A stretch of DNA of 43,162 nucleotides from NCBI GenBank assembly GCA_045603225.1, contig JAZULT010000022.1:1-43162 (forward strand), given 5' to 3'. The translations under genes were made by a program, and so were the position numbers. The number at the start of each line of letters is the position of its first letter. Position 1 is the first letter of the stretch. Positions 23,656-32,530 of the stretch are shown in pieces. The notes below the pieces were generated by a model that saw only the letters and a program-made list of their open reading frames with translations, ran no database searches and was not told the origin of the DNA. This DNA is from RGIG9115 sp045603225. Its GTDB lineage: Bacteria; Bacillota; Clostridia; UBA1381.

Positions 23656-26600
23656 TTAGTCTTCCATTGGGATGATAACGAGGATATCTGTGATTTCGCC
23701 ATCAACTGTCTTGAAGAACGCATAGTTAGCATTCTTAACACTTTCGATAGTATTCCAGTTATATACATCGTTTCCATCTTCATCTTCGTCAATCTGACCT
23801 GCAGGAACAGTTGTCTTAACAATGTTACCTACAGCACCAGCTGTGATTCTGTCTGAACCAGCTCTGTCTCTTTCGTTGAAGTCATAAACGTATACGTTTA
23901 CGTCTGAAGCGAGATCCATTTCCTGGATGTCGTCGCCTTTAGAAATCTTGTCTTCACCGAACTGAGCCATTGTTACAGAGTTGCTTGTTCTATCTACGAT
24001 AGCACCGAAACCAACTCTTGCGTAACCGTTGTTAGATGTAAGATCTGAGCTATCCCATGATGCTACACCTGACTGGAAGTACCAGCTATCGCCATACTTC
24101 TTGCTAGGATCTGCAAAGTTTGACTTCTTGAAGATCTTGAGTGCATCTGCATAAGAGATAACTTCGCCATCTGAGTTATCAGCTACGCTGAAGATCTTTG
24201 TAACTTTCTTCATTTCGCCTGCAGCTGAGAGTGAGTAAACGATAACGTCACCACGGCTGTAGTCTTCTGCTGTAATTACTTCATCTTCATCGATGTAGAG
24301 TGATACGAGTTCGCCGTTTGATTCAGCTGTGAGGAGGTCGAATGCATATCTTTCAGCACCGTCAACCATACCTTCGTTTACTGAGTCAACAATTGCGATT
24401 GCAGCTGTTACACCAACAGATGCAACACCTTCTTTGATTACTACTACTCTTGAGTAACCAGCTGTGCTCTTGTCACCATAGTATACAACGTATTCTTCGC
24501 CATCTTCAAAGCTTTCAGCTGAACCTGCAGCGAGGTCTGATGTTGAATAGTTGTCTGTATCGTTCCAGAGATCATTCCATGAGTTTTCTCCATCTGCTTC
24601 GAGAGCTGAAAGGTCAAATACCTGTGTAGCTTCGTTCATCTTAGCTGAACCAACTTTGTTTGTGCTTGCCTTATATTCGCTCTTCTGTTCGCCACCAGCG
24701 AGTTCAATAGCTTCGAAACCGTAAGCTTCATTCTTGCTGTTGAGCTTGAATGATACTAAACGTTCTGTAACATCGTTGAGAACGCCTGCTGATTCATAAG
24801 CGATATCATCAGCTTTTTCAACGTCTGTCTTCTTAATTACATAAGATACTCTTGTACCGTCTGCAAGGATCATTCTTACTTTGTTATCATCGTTGTTGTC
24901 AACCCAAACTCTATCGATGATAGCATAGTTCTTAGCTGTAGCATTTTCATCAGCTTCGATAATTCTGCCCTTAGCGTCGAGGTAGAAGATGTAGTTTGTA
25001 CCTACTTCGAATGAGTATTCATACTTATTATTATTATCAGGTTCATCGCCAACATATGCATAGTCTGTTCCGTCTACATCATAAACAGGTCTGCCGTTGT
25101 TGTCCTTTGAACGTGAAGATACTGTACCTTCAACAACTGTGTCAGTGATTTCGAGTTTTACGAAAGCTGAGTCATTGAGCTTACCGTTTACATCGTATGT
25201 TACGAGAGCTACATCGTTTTCAGCGATTGCATCGAATTCAACTTCTTCACCATTCTTAACGAATGTGTAAACTTTGTCTTCATCTTCGTAATCAACGTTA
25301 AGTGTAGCCTGGAGGTTACCAGCCTGGTAGTTATCAAAGAATACCTTTGATACTGAAGAACCTACTGATGTACCGTCGATGATTGCCCATTCCTGATAAT
25401 CAATCATCATGTAATCGTACTTACCGTCTTTTGATGTTTTACCATCCATCGGTGTATCGATAAGTGTAGCTGTACCAATCTTGTTACCATCTACATAAGT
25501 ATCGATTGCTACCTCTGCATCATTAGCTTCGATACCGTTTACATATGCTTTGAAGTCATCGCTGAGCTTGTATGTCTTTGTCTTTGAAGATGTTTCTGAA
25601 ATAGCGAAGTCAATTGTGTTTGTATCGCTTTCGAAATCATATTCTTCGAAAAGATCTGTAGCAAGTTCTACGATATCGTTCTTGCCGTAAGGATAGATTG
25701 AAATGATGTGATATTCATCATCTTCATCCTTCTGGATAAGAGCTTCAGCGTATGTGAAGAGGTAATCAGCAGCTGCTGTATCACCAAAGTAAGCGTCAAT
25801 ACCTACTGCTTCATCGCTGTAGTCTGCCTTGTTCTTGTTCAAAGCAATTTTTTCTTCGTCGAAGTTGTCAGCGTATTCTACATCGAATGCAACCTGATCA
25901 GCTTCTACTGTACCCTGAGCATGTGTAGCAGTTACACGACCTCTTACAGCATATGCATCATGATACTCTGTGAGGAGTGTCTGATACTTACCTGAGTCGC
26001 CGTTACCGTCCATGATTTCTGTTTCAGCTACCGGCTTGCCGTAAATGTCTGTTGTCCAGCTTGTGATAGCTACGATAGGAGTCTTGATTGCATTGTTGAT
26101 GAGCTGTGCAACCTGACCTCTTGTTACAGCTGTATCAGCATCGATACCTGCAACGCCTGATGTTACACCGATTGAAGATGCAACCTGGAGATATCCGTTA
26201 GGATAGCCACCTGCTGCTTCAGCTGCTGATGTGTAGCCGAGAGCTGCAACGAGCATCTTAACGATCTGTGAATATGTTACGTTTGTGTCAGGTGAGAATG
26301 TACCGTCACCCATACCGTTGATGAACTTCTGAGCAACACCAACGTTGATGTAACCTACTGCCCAGTGTCCAGCACAGTCTGTGAAGTCTGTTGTAGCAGC
26401 TGAGCTTTCAGCAGCGCTTGTGTAGCTTGGGCCCATACCAGCAACAACCATCTTTGTTACTTCTGCTCTTGTGATTTCGTTGTCAGGCTTGAAAGTACCA
26501 TCATCGTAACCGTTAACGATCTTGAGAGCAACCAATTCGTCAATTGCATTCTTGTATGCATTGTCAGCAGCTACGTCTGAGAAATCAGCAGCGAAAGCTG

Positions 26601-26667
26601 TGAAGCAGCTTGCTGAAAGAGCAAGAGCAGCAATTGAAGAAATCATTTTCTTGAGATTCATGTTCAT
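23656..26667 (-). CDS. S-layer homology (SLH) domain surface protein
   Basis: A 1003-residue secreted protein. A Sec signal peptide (KKMISSIAALALSASCFTAFA, cleavage after about residue 26) is followed by three SLH repeats: FSDVAADNAYKNAIDELVAL, then the segment beginning FTDCAGHWAVGYINV, then one ending VTRGQVAQLINNAIKTP near residue 195. SLH domains bind pyruvylated cell-wall polymers. The remaining 800 residues are acidic, rich in Asp, Thr, Val and Tyr, without recognised enzymatic motifs, and probably form beta-rich surface-layer or structural domains. Highly uniform codon choice, tandem promoters and a long leader suggest an abundant protein. The ATG has AAGGAGGAATTG upstream. Confidence 0.9.
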   Translation of the reverse strand: MNMNLKKMISSIAALALSASCFTAFAADFSDVAADNAYKNAIDELVALKIVNGYDDGTFKPDNEITRAEVTKMVVAGMGPSYTSAAESSAATTDFTDCAGHWAVGYINVGVAQKFINGMGDGTFSPDTNVTYSQIVKMLVAALGYTSAAEAAGGYPNGYLQVASSIGVTSGVAGIDADTAVTRGQVAQLINNAIKTPIVAITSWTTDIYGKPVAETEIMDGNGDSGKYQTLLTEYHDAYAVRGRVTATHAQGTVEADQVAFDVEYADNFDEEKIALNKNKADYSDEAVGIDAYFGDTAAADYLFTYAEALIQKDEDDEYHIISIYPYGKNDIVELATDLFEEYDFESDTNTIDFAISETSSKTKTYKLSDDFKAYVNGIEANDAEVAIDTYVDGNKIGTATLIDTPMDGKTSKDGKYDYMMIDYQEWAIIDGTSVGSSVSKVFFDNYQAGNLQATLNVDYEDEDKVYTFVKNGEEVEFDAIAENDVALVTYDVNGKLNDSAFVKLEITDTVVEGTVSSRSKDNNGRPVYDVDGTDYAYVGDEPDNNNKYEYSFEVGTNYIFYLDAKGRIIEADENATAKNYAIIDRVWVDNNDDNKVRMILADGTRVSYVIKKTDVEKADDIAYESAGVLNDVTERLVSFKLNSKNEAYGFEAIELAGGEQKSEYKASTNKVGSAKMNEATQVFDLSALEADGENSWNDLWNDTDNYSTSDLAAGSAESFEDGEEYVVYYGDKSTAGYSRVVVIKEGVASVGVTAAIAIVDSVNEGMVDGAERYAFDLLTAESNGELVSLYIDEDEVITAEDYSRGDVIVYSLSAAGEMKKVTKIFSVADNSDGEVISYADALKIFKKSNFADPSKKYGDSWYFQSGVASWDSSDLTSNNGYARVGFGAIVDRTSNSVTMAQFGEDKISKGDDIQEMDLASDVNVYVYDFNERDRAGSDRITAGAVGNIVKTTVPAGQIDEDEDGNDVYNWNTIESVKNANYAFFKTVDGEITDILVIIPMED

Positions 26668-26695
26668 AGTCTCAATTCCTCCTTAATAAATTTCC

Positions 26696-26734
26696 GAAGG
26701 AGATAGTTATTTTTATCCGCCGATATCCTCCTTC
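26696..26734 (-). promoter_or_regulatory. Leader hairpin upstream of the S-layer ribosome-binding site
   Basis: GAAGGAGGATA pairs with TATCTCCTTC (one bulge) in the mRNA leader about 30 bases before the start codon. It contains a decoy GGAGG; plausible role in mRNA stability or translation control. Confidence 0.45.
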
Positions 26735-26774
26735 TCCAACACCGCCGGATGACCTTAAAGGTCTTACGCACCTG

Positions 26775-26803
26775 ATTATATCACATAAAATGATATAAGT
26801 CAA
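26775..26803 (-). promoter_or_regulatory. Proximal S-layer promoter P2
   Basis: Minus-strand TTGACT, 17-bp spacer ending TGA, TATAAT; leader of about 100 nt. Confidence 0.8.
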
Positions 26804-26939
26804 ATACTTTTTCACAGTTGTAAAAAAACTGTAAAGATTTACCTTCCGACACAATCACCTGCACGAAGCATCTTCCGGTAATTAAAAACGTACAGATCTC
26901 TGTAACGCTTCTACCCAATTACGAGAAACTGCATTTCCT

Positions 26940-26968
26940 ATTTTACTATGTATATAACTTAATGTCAA
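26940..26968 (-). promoter_or_regulatory. Distal S-layer promoter P1
   Basis: Minus-strand TTGACA, 17-bp spacer, TAAAAT; leader of about 265 nt. Confidence 0.7.
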
Positions 26969-27280
26969 CAAATAATTTATGAACAAATATATTTTGTTTA
27001 ATATGTAGCAAACCAAATATTTCATTCTGAAAGTTATTCGTCAACTTAACATAGCCGAACAGGAATTATTCAGCTGTTTTACAACTTTCATTACTTTAGA
27101 CGTATATAAATTCATTTTGTTCCACTTTTTCGAAAAAAAATTTAATATTTTTTATTTTTTTTCAAAAACCTTGATTTTATACAGTATTTTGATGATTTTC
27201 TACATTTAAAAACATGTCAAATATTAAAATTGTAATATTTTTGTAATATTTTGGAATGTAAATTAATTTCAATATACAAC

Positions 27281-27308
27281 AAACGGAGCAGCGGCTACTG
27301 CTCCGTTT
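27281..27308 (-). terminator. Hairpin over the stop codon of the REP-associated transposase
   Basis: AAACGGAGCAG and CTGCTCCGTTT form an 11-bp stem; the transposase stop TAG lies in the loop. No strong U-tract follows, so it may be a structural end of the element rather than a classic terminator. Confidence 0.6.
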
Positions 27309-27819
27309 GGGTAATGTAAAAACAATCCTTATCCCATCTCTGTACATTTGAATCTATATATCCCCATATTTTCCGATAATCTTTTTCGTCACGGATTATA
27401 TGGTCATGAAATGAACGTTGCCAGATATTATTCCCGTATTCCCTGTTGCAATACCGTTTTAACAGTGATACGAATTTTGAAATTTCATTATTGTAGGGTT
27501 CGGCGATTTCCGACGAACCGTTTCTCCGACTTCTGTCATCCGTTATATTAAGAATCAAATGGATATGATTTGGCATAATTACATATTTATCTACACTGAT
27601 ATAATCGTATTTTTTGTCCATCAAAACAATATACCTATCAAGAATACGACCATAATACGATAACATCATTTGCGGTGCGTCGAAATCGCCGCCCCCTACA
27701 ATCTCACCTAATATTTGCTTTTTATCTTTCACACACACCGTAACAAAATACGCCCCGGTTGTGGAATAATCATACCCTTTTAACCTTGTGGGTTTTCGTT
27801 CAGGATAATTACAACACAT
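27295..27819 (-). CDS. REP-associated tyrosine transposase (Y1/IS200-like, RAYT)
   Basis: A 174-residue single-strand DNA transposase-like protein of the HUH/Y1 superfamily. It has the family opening RKPTRLKGYDYSTTGAYFVTVCV, the metal-binding HUH motif MPNHIHLIL, and the C-terminal NIWQRSFHDHIIRDEKDYRK block that distinguishes REP-associated transposases from IS200 TnpA. Length and motifs are complete, so it may be active. Its start overlaps the last 11 bp of lysA in another frame, so it could be translated by coupling from the tig-clp-lysA transcript. There are no IS ends beyond the 3' hairpin. Relatives act on short palindromic repeats scattered in the genome; hairpins at 31048 and 10292 are possible partners. 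Confidence 0.88.
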   Translation of the reverse strand: MCCNYPERKPTRLKGYDYSTTGAYFVTVCVKDKKQILGEIVGGGDFDAPQMMLSYYGRILDRYIVLMDKKYDYISVDKYVIMPNHIHLILNITDDRSRRNGSSEIAEPYNNEISKFVSLLKRYCNREYGNNIWQRSFHDHIIRDEKDYRKIWGYIDSNVQRWDKDCFYITQTEQ

Positions 27820-29110
27820 CGTTTTTCAATATATCTTCATATGTTTCGCGTTTAACCACAACTTTTGCCTCTCCGTCCGACACGGATACCATTGCCGGGC
27901 GTGGGATTCTGTTATAGTTACTCGACATTGAATAGTTATATGCACCGGTTGAGAGAACCGCCATTATATCTCCTTCTTCATATTTCTGAAGTTTTTTATT
28001 TTCTATAATGATATCTCCCGACTCACAGCATTTTCCGACCACCGTCACAAGGTCATCGTATTTACTGTCCGCATGATTCGCGGCTACAGCCGTATAATCT
28101 GCTTCATAAAGAATATATCTCGGATTGTCGCCCATGCCACCGTCAATGCTGACATATTTTCTGACATCTTTGATATCTTTCACATTTCCGACTGTGTAAA
28201 GTGTTATTCCTGCAGGACCTGAAATTGAACGTCCCGGTTCCATAAGCATAAACGGTACCTTCACGTTATTTTCTGCCGCAGATTTCTTTATAATTTCCGA
28301 AACGCTTCTTATATAATTGTCATACGGAACAGGGTCATCACTTTCAACATATCTTATACCGAATCCTCCTCCGAGATTAAGCTGATTGATTTCAAGACCA
28401 AGCTTGCTCTTAAGCTCACCGATAAAATTCATCATAACCTCAGCAGTCAGGCAAAACGGGTCAATATCAAAAATCTGAGAACCTATATGACAGTGAACAC
28501 CGTCAACCTTCACATTTTCAAATGTCACAGCCTTTTTTATAATGTCGAACGCTTCTCCGTTTTCAAGAGCAACTCCGAATTTGGAATCTATCTGACCTGT
28601 TTTGATAAAGTCATGTGTATGTGCATCAACACCCGGTTTTATTCTGAACATTATTTTCTGAACAACTCCGTTAGCTTTCGCAATACGGTTTACAGTCTCA
28701 AGCTCAGTTTCATTATCTACTATTATATTAGCTATACCGGATTTTATTGCAAACTCAATTTCATCTGCTGTTTTATTATTTCCGTGAAAATATATTCTGT
28801 CAGCAGGGAAGCCCGCTTTCAGCGCCGTATAAAGTTCTCCGCCCGACACAACATCACAGCCGAGACCTTCTTCATACGACATACGGCAGGTATGCAGACA
28901 GCAAAGAGATTTATTTGCATAAAGCACAAGTCCGTGACCGTTATAATATTTATCAATAGCATTCTTATAGGTTTTACAGTTTTTACGGAACATATCATCA
29001 TCAAGAACATAAAGAGGTGTTCCGAACTTTTCTGCAAGCTCAACTGTATCATTTTTTCCTATAACAAGATGATTCTTTTCGTTTATTGATAAATTTTCAG
29101 CTATAAACAT
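27809..29110 (-). CDS. lysA: Diaminopimelate decarboxylase
   Basis: PLP enzyme for the last step of lysine synthesis, meso-diaminopimelate to lysine. At 433 residues it is full length. Lys67 in YANKSLCC binds PLP; HCHIGSQIFD, NLGGGFGIRY, EPGRSISGPAG and the substrate-binding CESGDII (Cys from the partner subunit) are all present. It follows clpX by 23 bp on the same strand without a visible terminator or leader riboswitch, so it is probably read from the tig-clp transcript. Confidence 0.97.
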   Translation of the reverse strand: MFIAENLSINEKNHLVIGKNDTVELAEKFGTPLYVLDDDMFRKNCKTYKNAIDKYYNGHGLVLYANKSLCCLHTCRMSYEEGLGCDVVSGGELYTALKAGFPADRIYFHGNNKTADEIEFAIKSGIANIIVDNETELETVNRIAKANGVVQKIMFRIKPGVDAHTHDFIKTGQIDSKFGVALENGEAFDIIKKAVTFENVKVDGVHCHIGSQIFDIDPFCLTAEVMMNFIGELKSKLGLEINQLNLGGGFGIRYVESDDPVPYDNYIRSVSEIIKKSAAENNVKVPFMLMEPGRSISGPAGITLYTVGNVKDIKDVRKYVSIDGGMGDNPRYILYEADYTAVAANHADSKYDDLVTVVGKCCESGDIIIENKKLQKYEEGDIMAVLSTGAYNYSMSSNYNRIPRPAMVSVSDGEAKVVVKRETYEDILKNDVL

Positions 29111-29133
29111 TTGTATTTTCCTTCCATATATAA

Positions 29134-30414
29134 TTATGCATCAATTTCTATTTGCGATGCGTTCTCTGCTTTCGGAGCTTCTATTTTCTTACGTGCTCTT
29201 TTTACCACTCTGGGCTTGCCGAGACCCTTAACGCTGTCGCCTGTAACAACTACACGTCTGACAGTGGGGTCTGACGGAACCTCAAACATCAAATCCATTA
29301 CTGTTTCTTCTACAATTGCACGAAGTCCTCTTGCGCCTGTATTTCTTTCCACAGCCTTGTCAGCGATTGCTTCAATTGCCGCCTTTTCAAACTCAAGCTC
29401 CACATTGTCAAGCTCAAACAGTGTCTTATACTGTTTTGCAAGTGCATTTTTCGGCTTTGTTATTATATCAATAAGTGCTTCACGGTTAAGTCTGTCAAGC
29501 TTTGCAAACACAGGGAGACGTCCGATAAATTCCGGAATAAGACCGAATTTAAGTAAGTCTTCAGGTATCATATCTTCAAGCAAATCGCCAATATTGATTT
29601 CCTTTTTACTTTCCACCTTCGCACCAAAACCAAGTCCCGACTTTCCTACTCTCTGACCGATTATTTTTTCTATTCCATCAAAAGCACCGCCACAGATGAA
29701 AAGTATGTTAGTAGTATTAATCTGTATAAATTCCTGATGCGGATGTTTTCTTCCGCCCTGAGGAGGTACAGACGCATCGGTTCCTTCAAGAATCTTAAGA
29801 AGTGCCTGCTGTACGCCTTCTCCGCTTACGTCTCGTGTGATTGACGGATTTTCTGATTTTCTTGCTATCTTATCAATTTCGTCAATATAAATAATTCCTC
29901 TTTCAGCGGCTTCAACATCATAATCAGCCGCCTGTATCAGTTTAAGAAGTATGTTTTCAACATCTTCACCGACATATCCGGCTTCTGTAAGAGATGTAGC
30001 ATCTACTATCGCAAAAGGCACATTGAGAATTCTGGCAAGATTCTGTACAAGAAACGTCTTACCCGAACCGGTAGGTCCTATCATAAGTATATTACTTTTT
30101 GTAAGCTCATCCGCCTCAGGATGCGAATCGCTGTAGGCAATACGCTTATAATGATTATATACGGCTACAGACAGAATTTTTTTCGCTTCTTCCTGACCTA
30201 TTACATAATCATCGAGAAAAGCCTTTATTTCCTTCGGCTTCGGTAAATCTCCGCCGTCATAACGGTTTTCATTCTCTTTATACATACCGTCAAATATTTC
30301 ATTGCACAGTTTTACACAGTCCTGACAAATAAACACATTCGGACCTGCGACCAGACTGACATCACTTTCAGGTCTGCCGCAAAAAGAACATTTTTTTACT
30401 TTTTTTTCGTCCAT
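29134..30414 (-). CDS. clpX: ATP-dependent Clp protease ATP-binding subunit ClpX
   Basis: AAA+ unfoldase that feeds substrates to ClpP. At 426 residues it has an N-terminal C4 zinc finger (C9, C12, C30, C33), Walker A GPTGSGKT at 113-120, Walker B IIYIDEIDKIA, a GYVGEDVE pore loop, sensor residues GLIPEFIGRLP, and the C-terminal GARGLR. Order tig-clpP-clpX is the usual one in Firmicutes; clpP lies 19 bp upstream. Confidence 0.98.
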   Translation of the reverse strand: MDEKKVKKCSFCGRPESDVSLVAGPNVFICQDCVKLCNEIFDGMYKENENRYDGGDLPKPKEIKAFLDDYVIGQEEAKKILSVAVYNHYKRIAYSDSHPEADELTKSNILMIGPTGSGKTFLVQNLARILNVPFAIVDATSLTEAGYVGEDVENILLKLIQAADYDVEAAERGIIYIDEIDKIARKSENPSITRDVSGEGVQQALLKILEGTDASVPPQGGRKHPHQEFIQINTTNILFICGGAFDGIEKIIGQRVGKSGLGFGAKVESKKEINIGDLLEDMIPEDLLKFGLIPEFIGRLPVFAKLDRLNREALIDIITKPKNALAKQYKTLFELDNVELEFEKAAIEAIADKAVERNTGARGLRAIVEETVMDLMFEVPSDPTVRRVVVTGDSVKGLGKPRVVKRARKKIEAPKAENASQIEIDA

Positions 30415-30433
30415 ATCCAGCTTCCTTAATTAA

Positions 30434-31021
30434 TTATTTATTTCTTGAAGTAATTACTTCATCGATAAGTCCGTAAGCACAAGCTTCTTCCGCACTCATG
30501 AAATTATCACGTTCTGTATCCGCCGTAATCTTTTCAAGAGGCTGACCTGTTCTCTCGCTCATTATCTGATTAAGCTTTTCTTTCATTTTTATAATTCTGT
30601 CAGCATGAATCTTGATATCGGTTGCCTGACCCTGCATTCCTCCGAGAGGCTGATGAATCATCACTTCACTGTTAGGAAGTGCAAATCTCTTGCCCTTTGC
30701 CCCTGCAGTAAGAAGGAACGCGCCCATGCTTGCCGCCATACCGATACAAATTGTTGAAACGTCACATTTGATATACTGCATTGTATCGTAAATTGCCATA
30801 CCCGATGTGATTGACCCACCGGGAGAATTAATATAAAGCTGGATATCCTTATCAGGATCCTTAGCTTCGAGGAAAAGCATCTGTGCAACCACAAGACTTG
30901 CTGTTACATCATTTACTTCATCACTCAGAAAAATTATTCTGTCTTCAAGCAAACGTGAATATATATCATATGAACGTTCACCTCTGTTTGTCTGTTCTAC
31001 TACCATAGGTACTAAACTCAT
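30434..31021 (-). CDS. clpP: ATP-dependent Clp protease proteolytic subunit ClpP
   Basis: Serine peptidase forming the tetradecameric Clp chamber. With the start I prefer (ATG at 31021, AAAGGAA eight bases upstream) it has 195 residues. The catalytic triad is Ser98 (GMAASMG), His123 (MIHQPLGG) and Asp172 (RDNFMSAEEA). An in-frame ATG three codons earlier touches the ribosome-binding site. The short N-terminus has no obvious long propeptide. Confidence 0.97.
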   Translation of the reverse strand: MSLVPMVVEQTNRGERSYDIYSRLLEDRIIFLSDEVNDVTASLVVAQMLFLEAKDPDKDIQLYINSPGGSITSGMAIYDTMQYIKCDVSTICIGMAASMGAFLLTAGAKGKRFALPNSEVMIHQPLGGMQGQATDIKIHADRIIKMKEKLNQIMSERTGQPLEKITADTERDNFMSAEEACAYGLIDEVITSRNK

Positions 31022-31047
31022 AAATATCATTCCTTTCTAAACATAAA

Positions 31048-31083
31048 GGGACAGTCACCGTTTTGTTAAAAGCGACAGTCCCC
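31048..31083. repeat. Palindromic hairpin between tig and clpP (REP-like)
   Basis: GGGAC-a-GTC and GAC-a-GTCCC form an imperfect stem around an AACAAAACG-type loop. On the transcribed strand it is followed by TTTAT, so it could attenuate; it also resembles the short dispersed palindromes associated with REP transposases. Confidence 0.55.
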
Positions 31084-31094
31084 CTTAAAATCAA

Positions 31095-32384
31095 TTATTT
31101 CATTACAGCGTTATTCACGAGCATTTCAACAGTTTTGCTCATAGCCATGTCTTTCTTCATTCTTTCAGCTTCTTCTTCACGGATAAGCTCTTTGAGCTTG
31201 TCAAGTTCCATGTTGTACTTCTTAGCCATATCTACGAGGTTAAGCTCGTACTCTTCAGGTCCGATTTCAATTCCTTCAGCTTTCATAACTGCTTCTATTA
31301 CTACAGAAGAGCTGCAAGTTGCAACTGCCTGTTCACGGAAGTTTTCACGGAACGCTTCTTCTGTTGTACCAAGATATGAAAGATATGTTTTAAGATCAAG
31401 TCCCTGATACTGAAGTCTCTGACCGAAGTCGTTAAGACGGTTGTCTATTTCAGCATCAACCATTGCTTCAGGAAGCTCGAATTCTGCAGCTTCTACAACA
31501 GCTTTTACTACAGCATCTTCTGTTTCAACCTTAGTTCTTTCTTCAGCCTGAGCTGTAAGCTTTTCTTTTACGCTCTTCTTATATTCTTTAAGTGTTTCAA
31601 ACTCACTTACTTCTGATGCGAAATCGTCATCAAGTTCAGGAAGCTGTCTTTCTTTAAGTGCATTGATTTTTACCATAAACACTGCGTCTTTTCCTGCAAG
31701 TTCAGCAGCATGATATTCCTCAGGGAACTTAACTTCAACTTTAACTTCATCGCCGATATTTGCACCAACGAGCTGGTCTTCAAATCCCGGAATAAATGAA
31801 CCGGAACCGATTTCGAGTTCGTAGTTTTCAGCTTTTCCGCCGTCGAAAGGAACACCGTCTACGCTACCGTCAAAGTCGATTGTTGCGATGTCTCCGGCTT
31901 TAACAGCTCTGTCTTCAACAACAATAACTCTTGCATTCTTCTTCTGTTCTTCAAGAAGTGCATTGTCAACATCTGCCTTTTTAACAGTATGTTCGATTTT
32001 TTCTATTTCTATACCCTTGTACTTACCAAGTTTTACTTCCGGCTTTGTTGTAACAAGAGCTACGAATGTAACAGGCTTGCCTGATTCTATTTCACCTTCA
32101 ATATCAATTTCAGGTCTTGCAACTATATCAAGTCCTGATTCCTTTGCTGCAGCACTGTATGCTTCAGGAAGAACCATATTGATTGCATCTTCATAGAATA
32201 CACCTGCACCGTACATTTTTTCTACAACACTTCTCGGAGCCTTGCCCTTACGGAAGCCTGCTATATTAATTTTTCCTCTGTTTTTGAGATATACCTTATT
32301 TACTGCCTTTTCAAATTCTTCAGACGATACTTCAAAAACCAATTTTACAAGATTCTTTTCAACTTGTTCTGTTTTTACAGCCAT
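31095..32384 (-). CDS. tig: Trigger factor (ribosome-associated chaperone, peptidyl-prolyl isomerase)
   Basis: A 429-residue chaperone at the ribosomal exit tunnel. The N-terminal domain carries the ribosome-binding signature GFRKGKAPRSVVEKMYG (about residues 44-60), followed by an FKBP-type isomerase domain (DIATIDFDGSVDGVPFDGGK ... IPGFEDQLVG) and a helical C-terminal arm. I start at ATG 32384 (MAVKTEQ) because GAGGA lies nine bases upstream; the earlier in-frame ATG lies beyond that site. First gene of the tig-clpP-clpX-lysA cluster. Confidence 0.97.
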   Translation of the reverse strand: MAVKTEQVEKNLVKLVFEVSSEEFEKAVNKVYLKNRGKINIAGFRKGKAPRSVVEKMYGAGVFYEDAINMVLPEAYSAAAKESGLDIVARPEIDIEGEIESGKPVTFVALVTTKPEVKLGKYKGIEIEKIEHTVKKADVDNALLEEQKKNARVIVVEDRAVKAGDIATIDFDGSVDGVPFDGGKAENYELEIGSGSFIPGFEDQLVGANIGDEVKVEVKFPEEYHAAELAGKDAVFMVKINALKERQLPELDDDFASEVSEFETLKEYKKSVKEKLTAQAEERTKVETEDAVVKAVVEAAEFELPEAMVDAEIDNRLNDFGQRLQYQGLDLKTYLSYLGTTEEAFRENFREQAVATCSSSVVIEAVMKAEGIEIGPEEYELNLVDMAKKYNMELDKLKELIREEEAERMKKDMAMSKTVEMLVNNAVMK

Positions 32385-32425
32385 CTTGTGAAATCCTCCT
32401 CTTACCAAATTCTAATATCCGTCCT

Positions 32426-32454
32426 ATTATATCATGTTTTCTTATGAATTTCAA
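32426..32454 (-). promoter_or_regulatory. Promoter of tig
   Basis: Minus-strand TTGAAA, 17-bp spacer ending TGA, TATAAT; 42 bp before the start codon. No CtsR-like direct repeat was noticed beside it. Confidence 0.78.
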
Positions 32455-32530
32455 CGGATTTTTAAATTTTTATGTTTTTTACATATATTTGATTTGATTA
32501 ATCCCTTTAAAATGTACATTTTATGCTAAA

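Larger units (their letters stand above)
26668..27280. other. Long upstream region of the S-layer gene; otherwise gene-free
   Basis: About 610 bp without a gene. The half nearest the S-layer gene holds two promoters (26775-26803 and 26940-26968), a GACCTTAAAGGTC inverted repeat by the start of the proximal transcript (26751-26763), and a leader hairpin (26696-26734). The half beyond 26990 is very AT-rich with no feature I can support apart from a run of T-rich tracts. Confidence 0.7.

Noticed and set aside
26672..26854. 60-codon minus-strand frame before the S-layer gene
   Set aside because: It covers the promoter P2 and leader hairpin; no family features.
29111..29133. Lysine riboswitch before lysA
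   Set aside because: Only 23 bp separate clpX and lysA, far too short.
32455..32530. CtsR-type operator before tig-clp
   Set aside because: No heptanucleotide direct repeat could be found by eye near the promoter.
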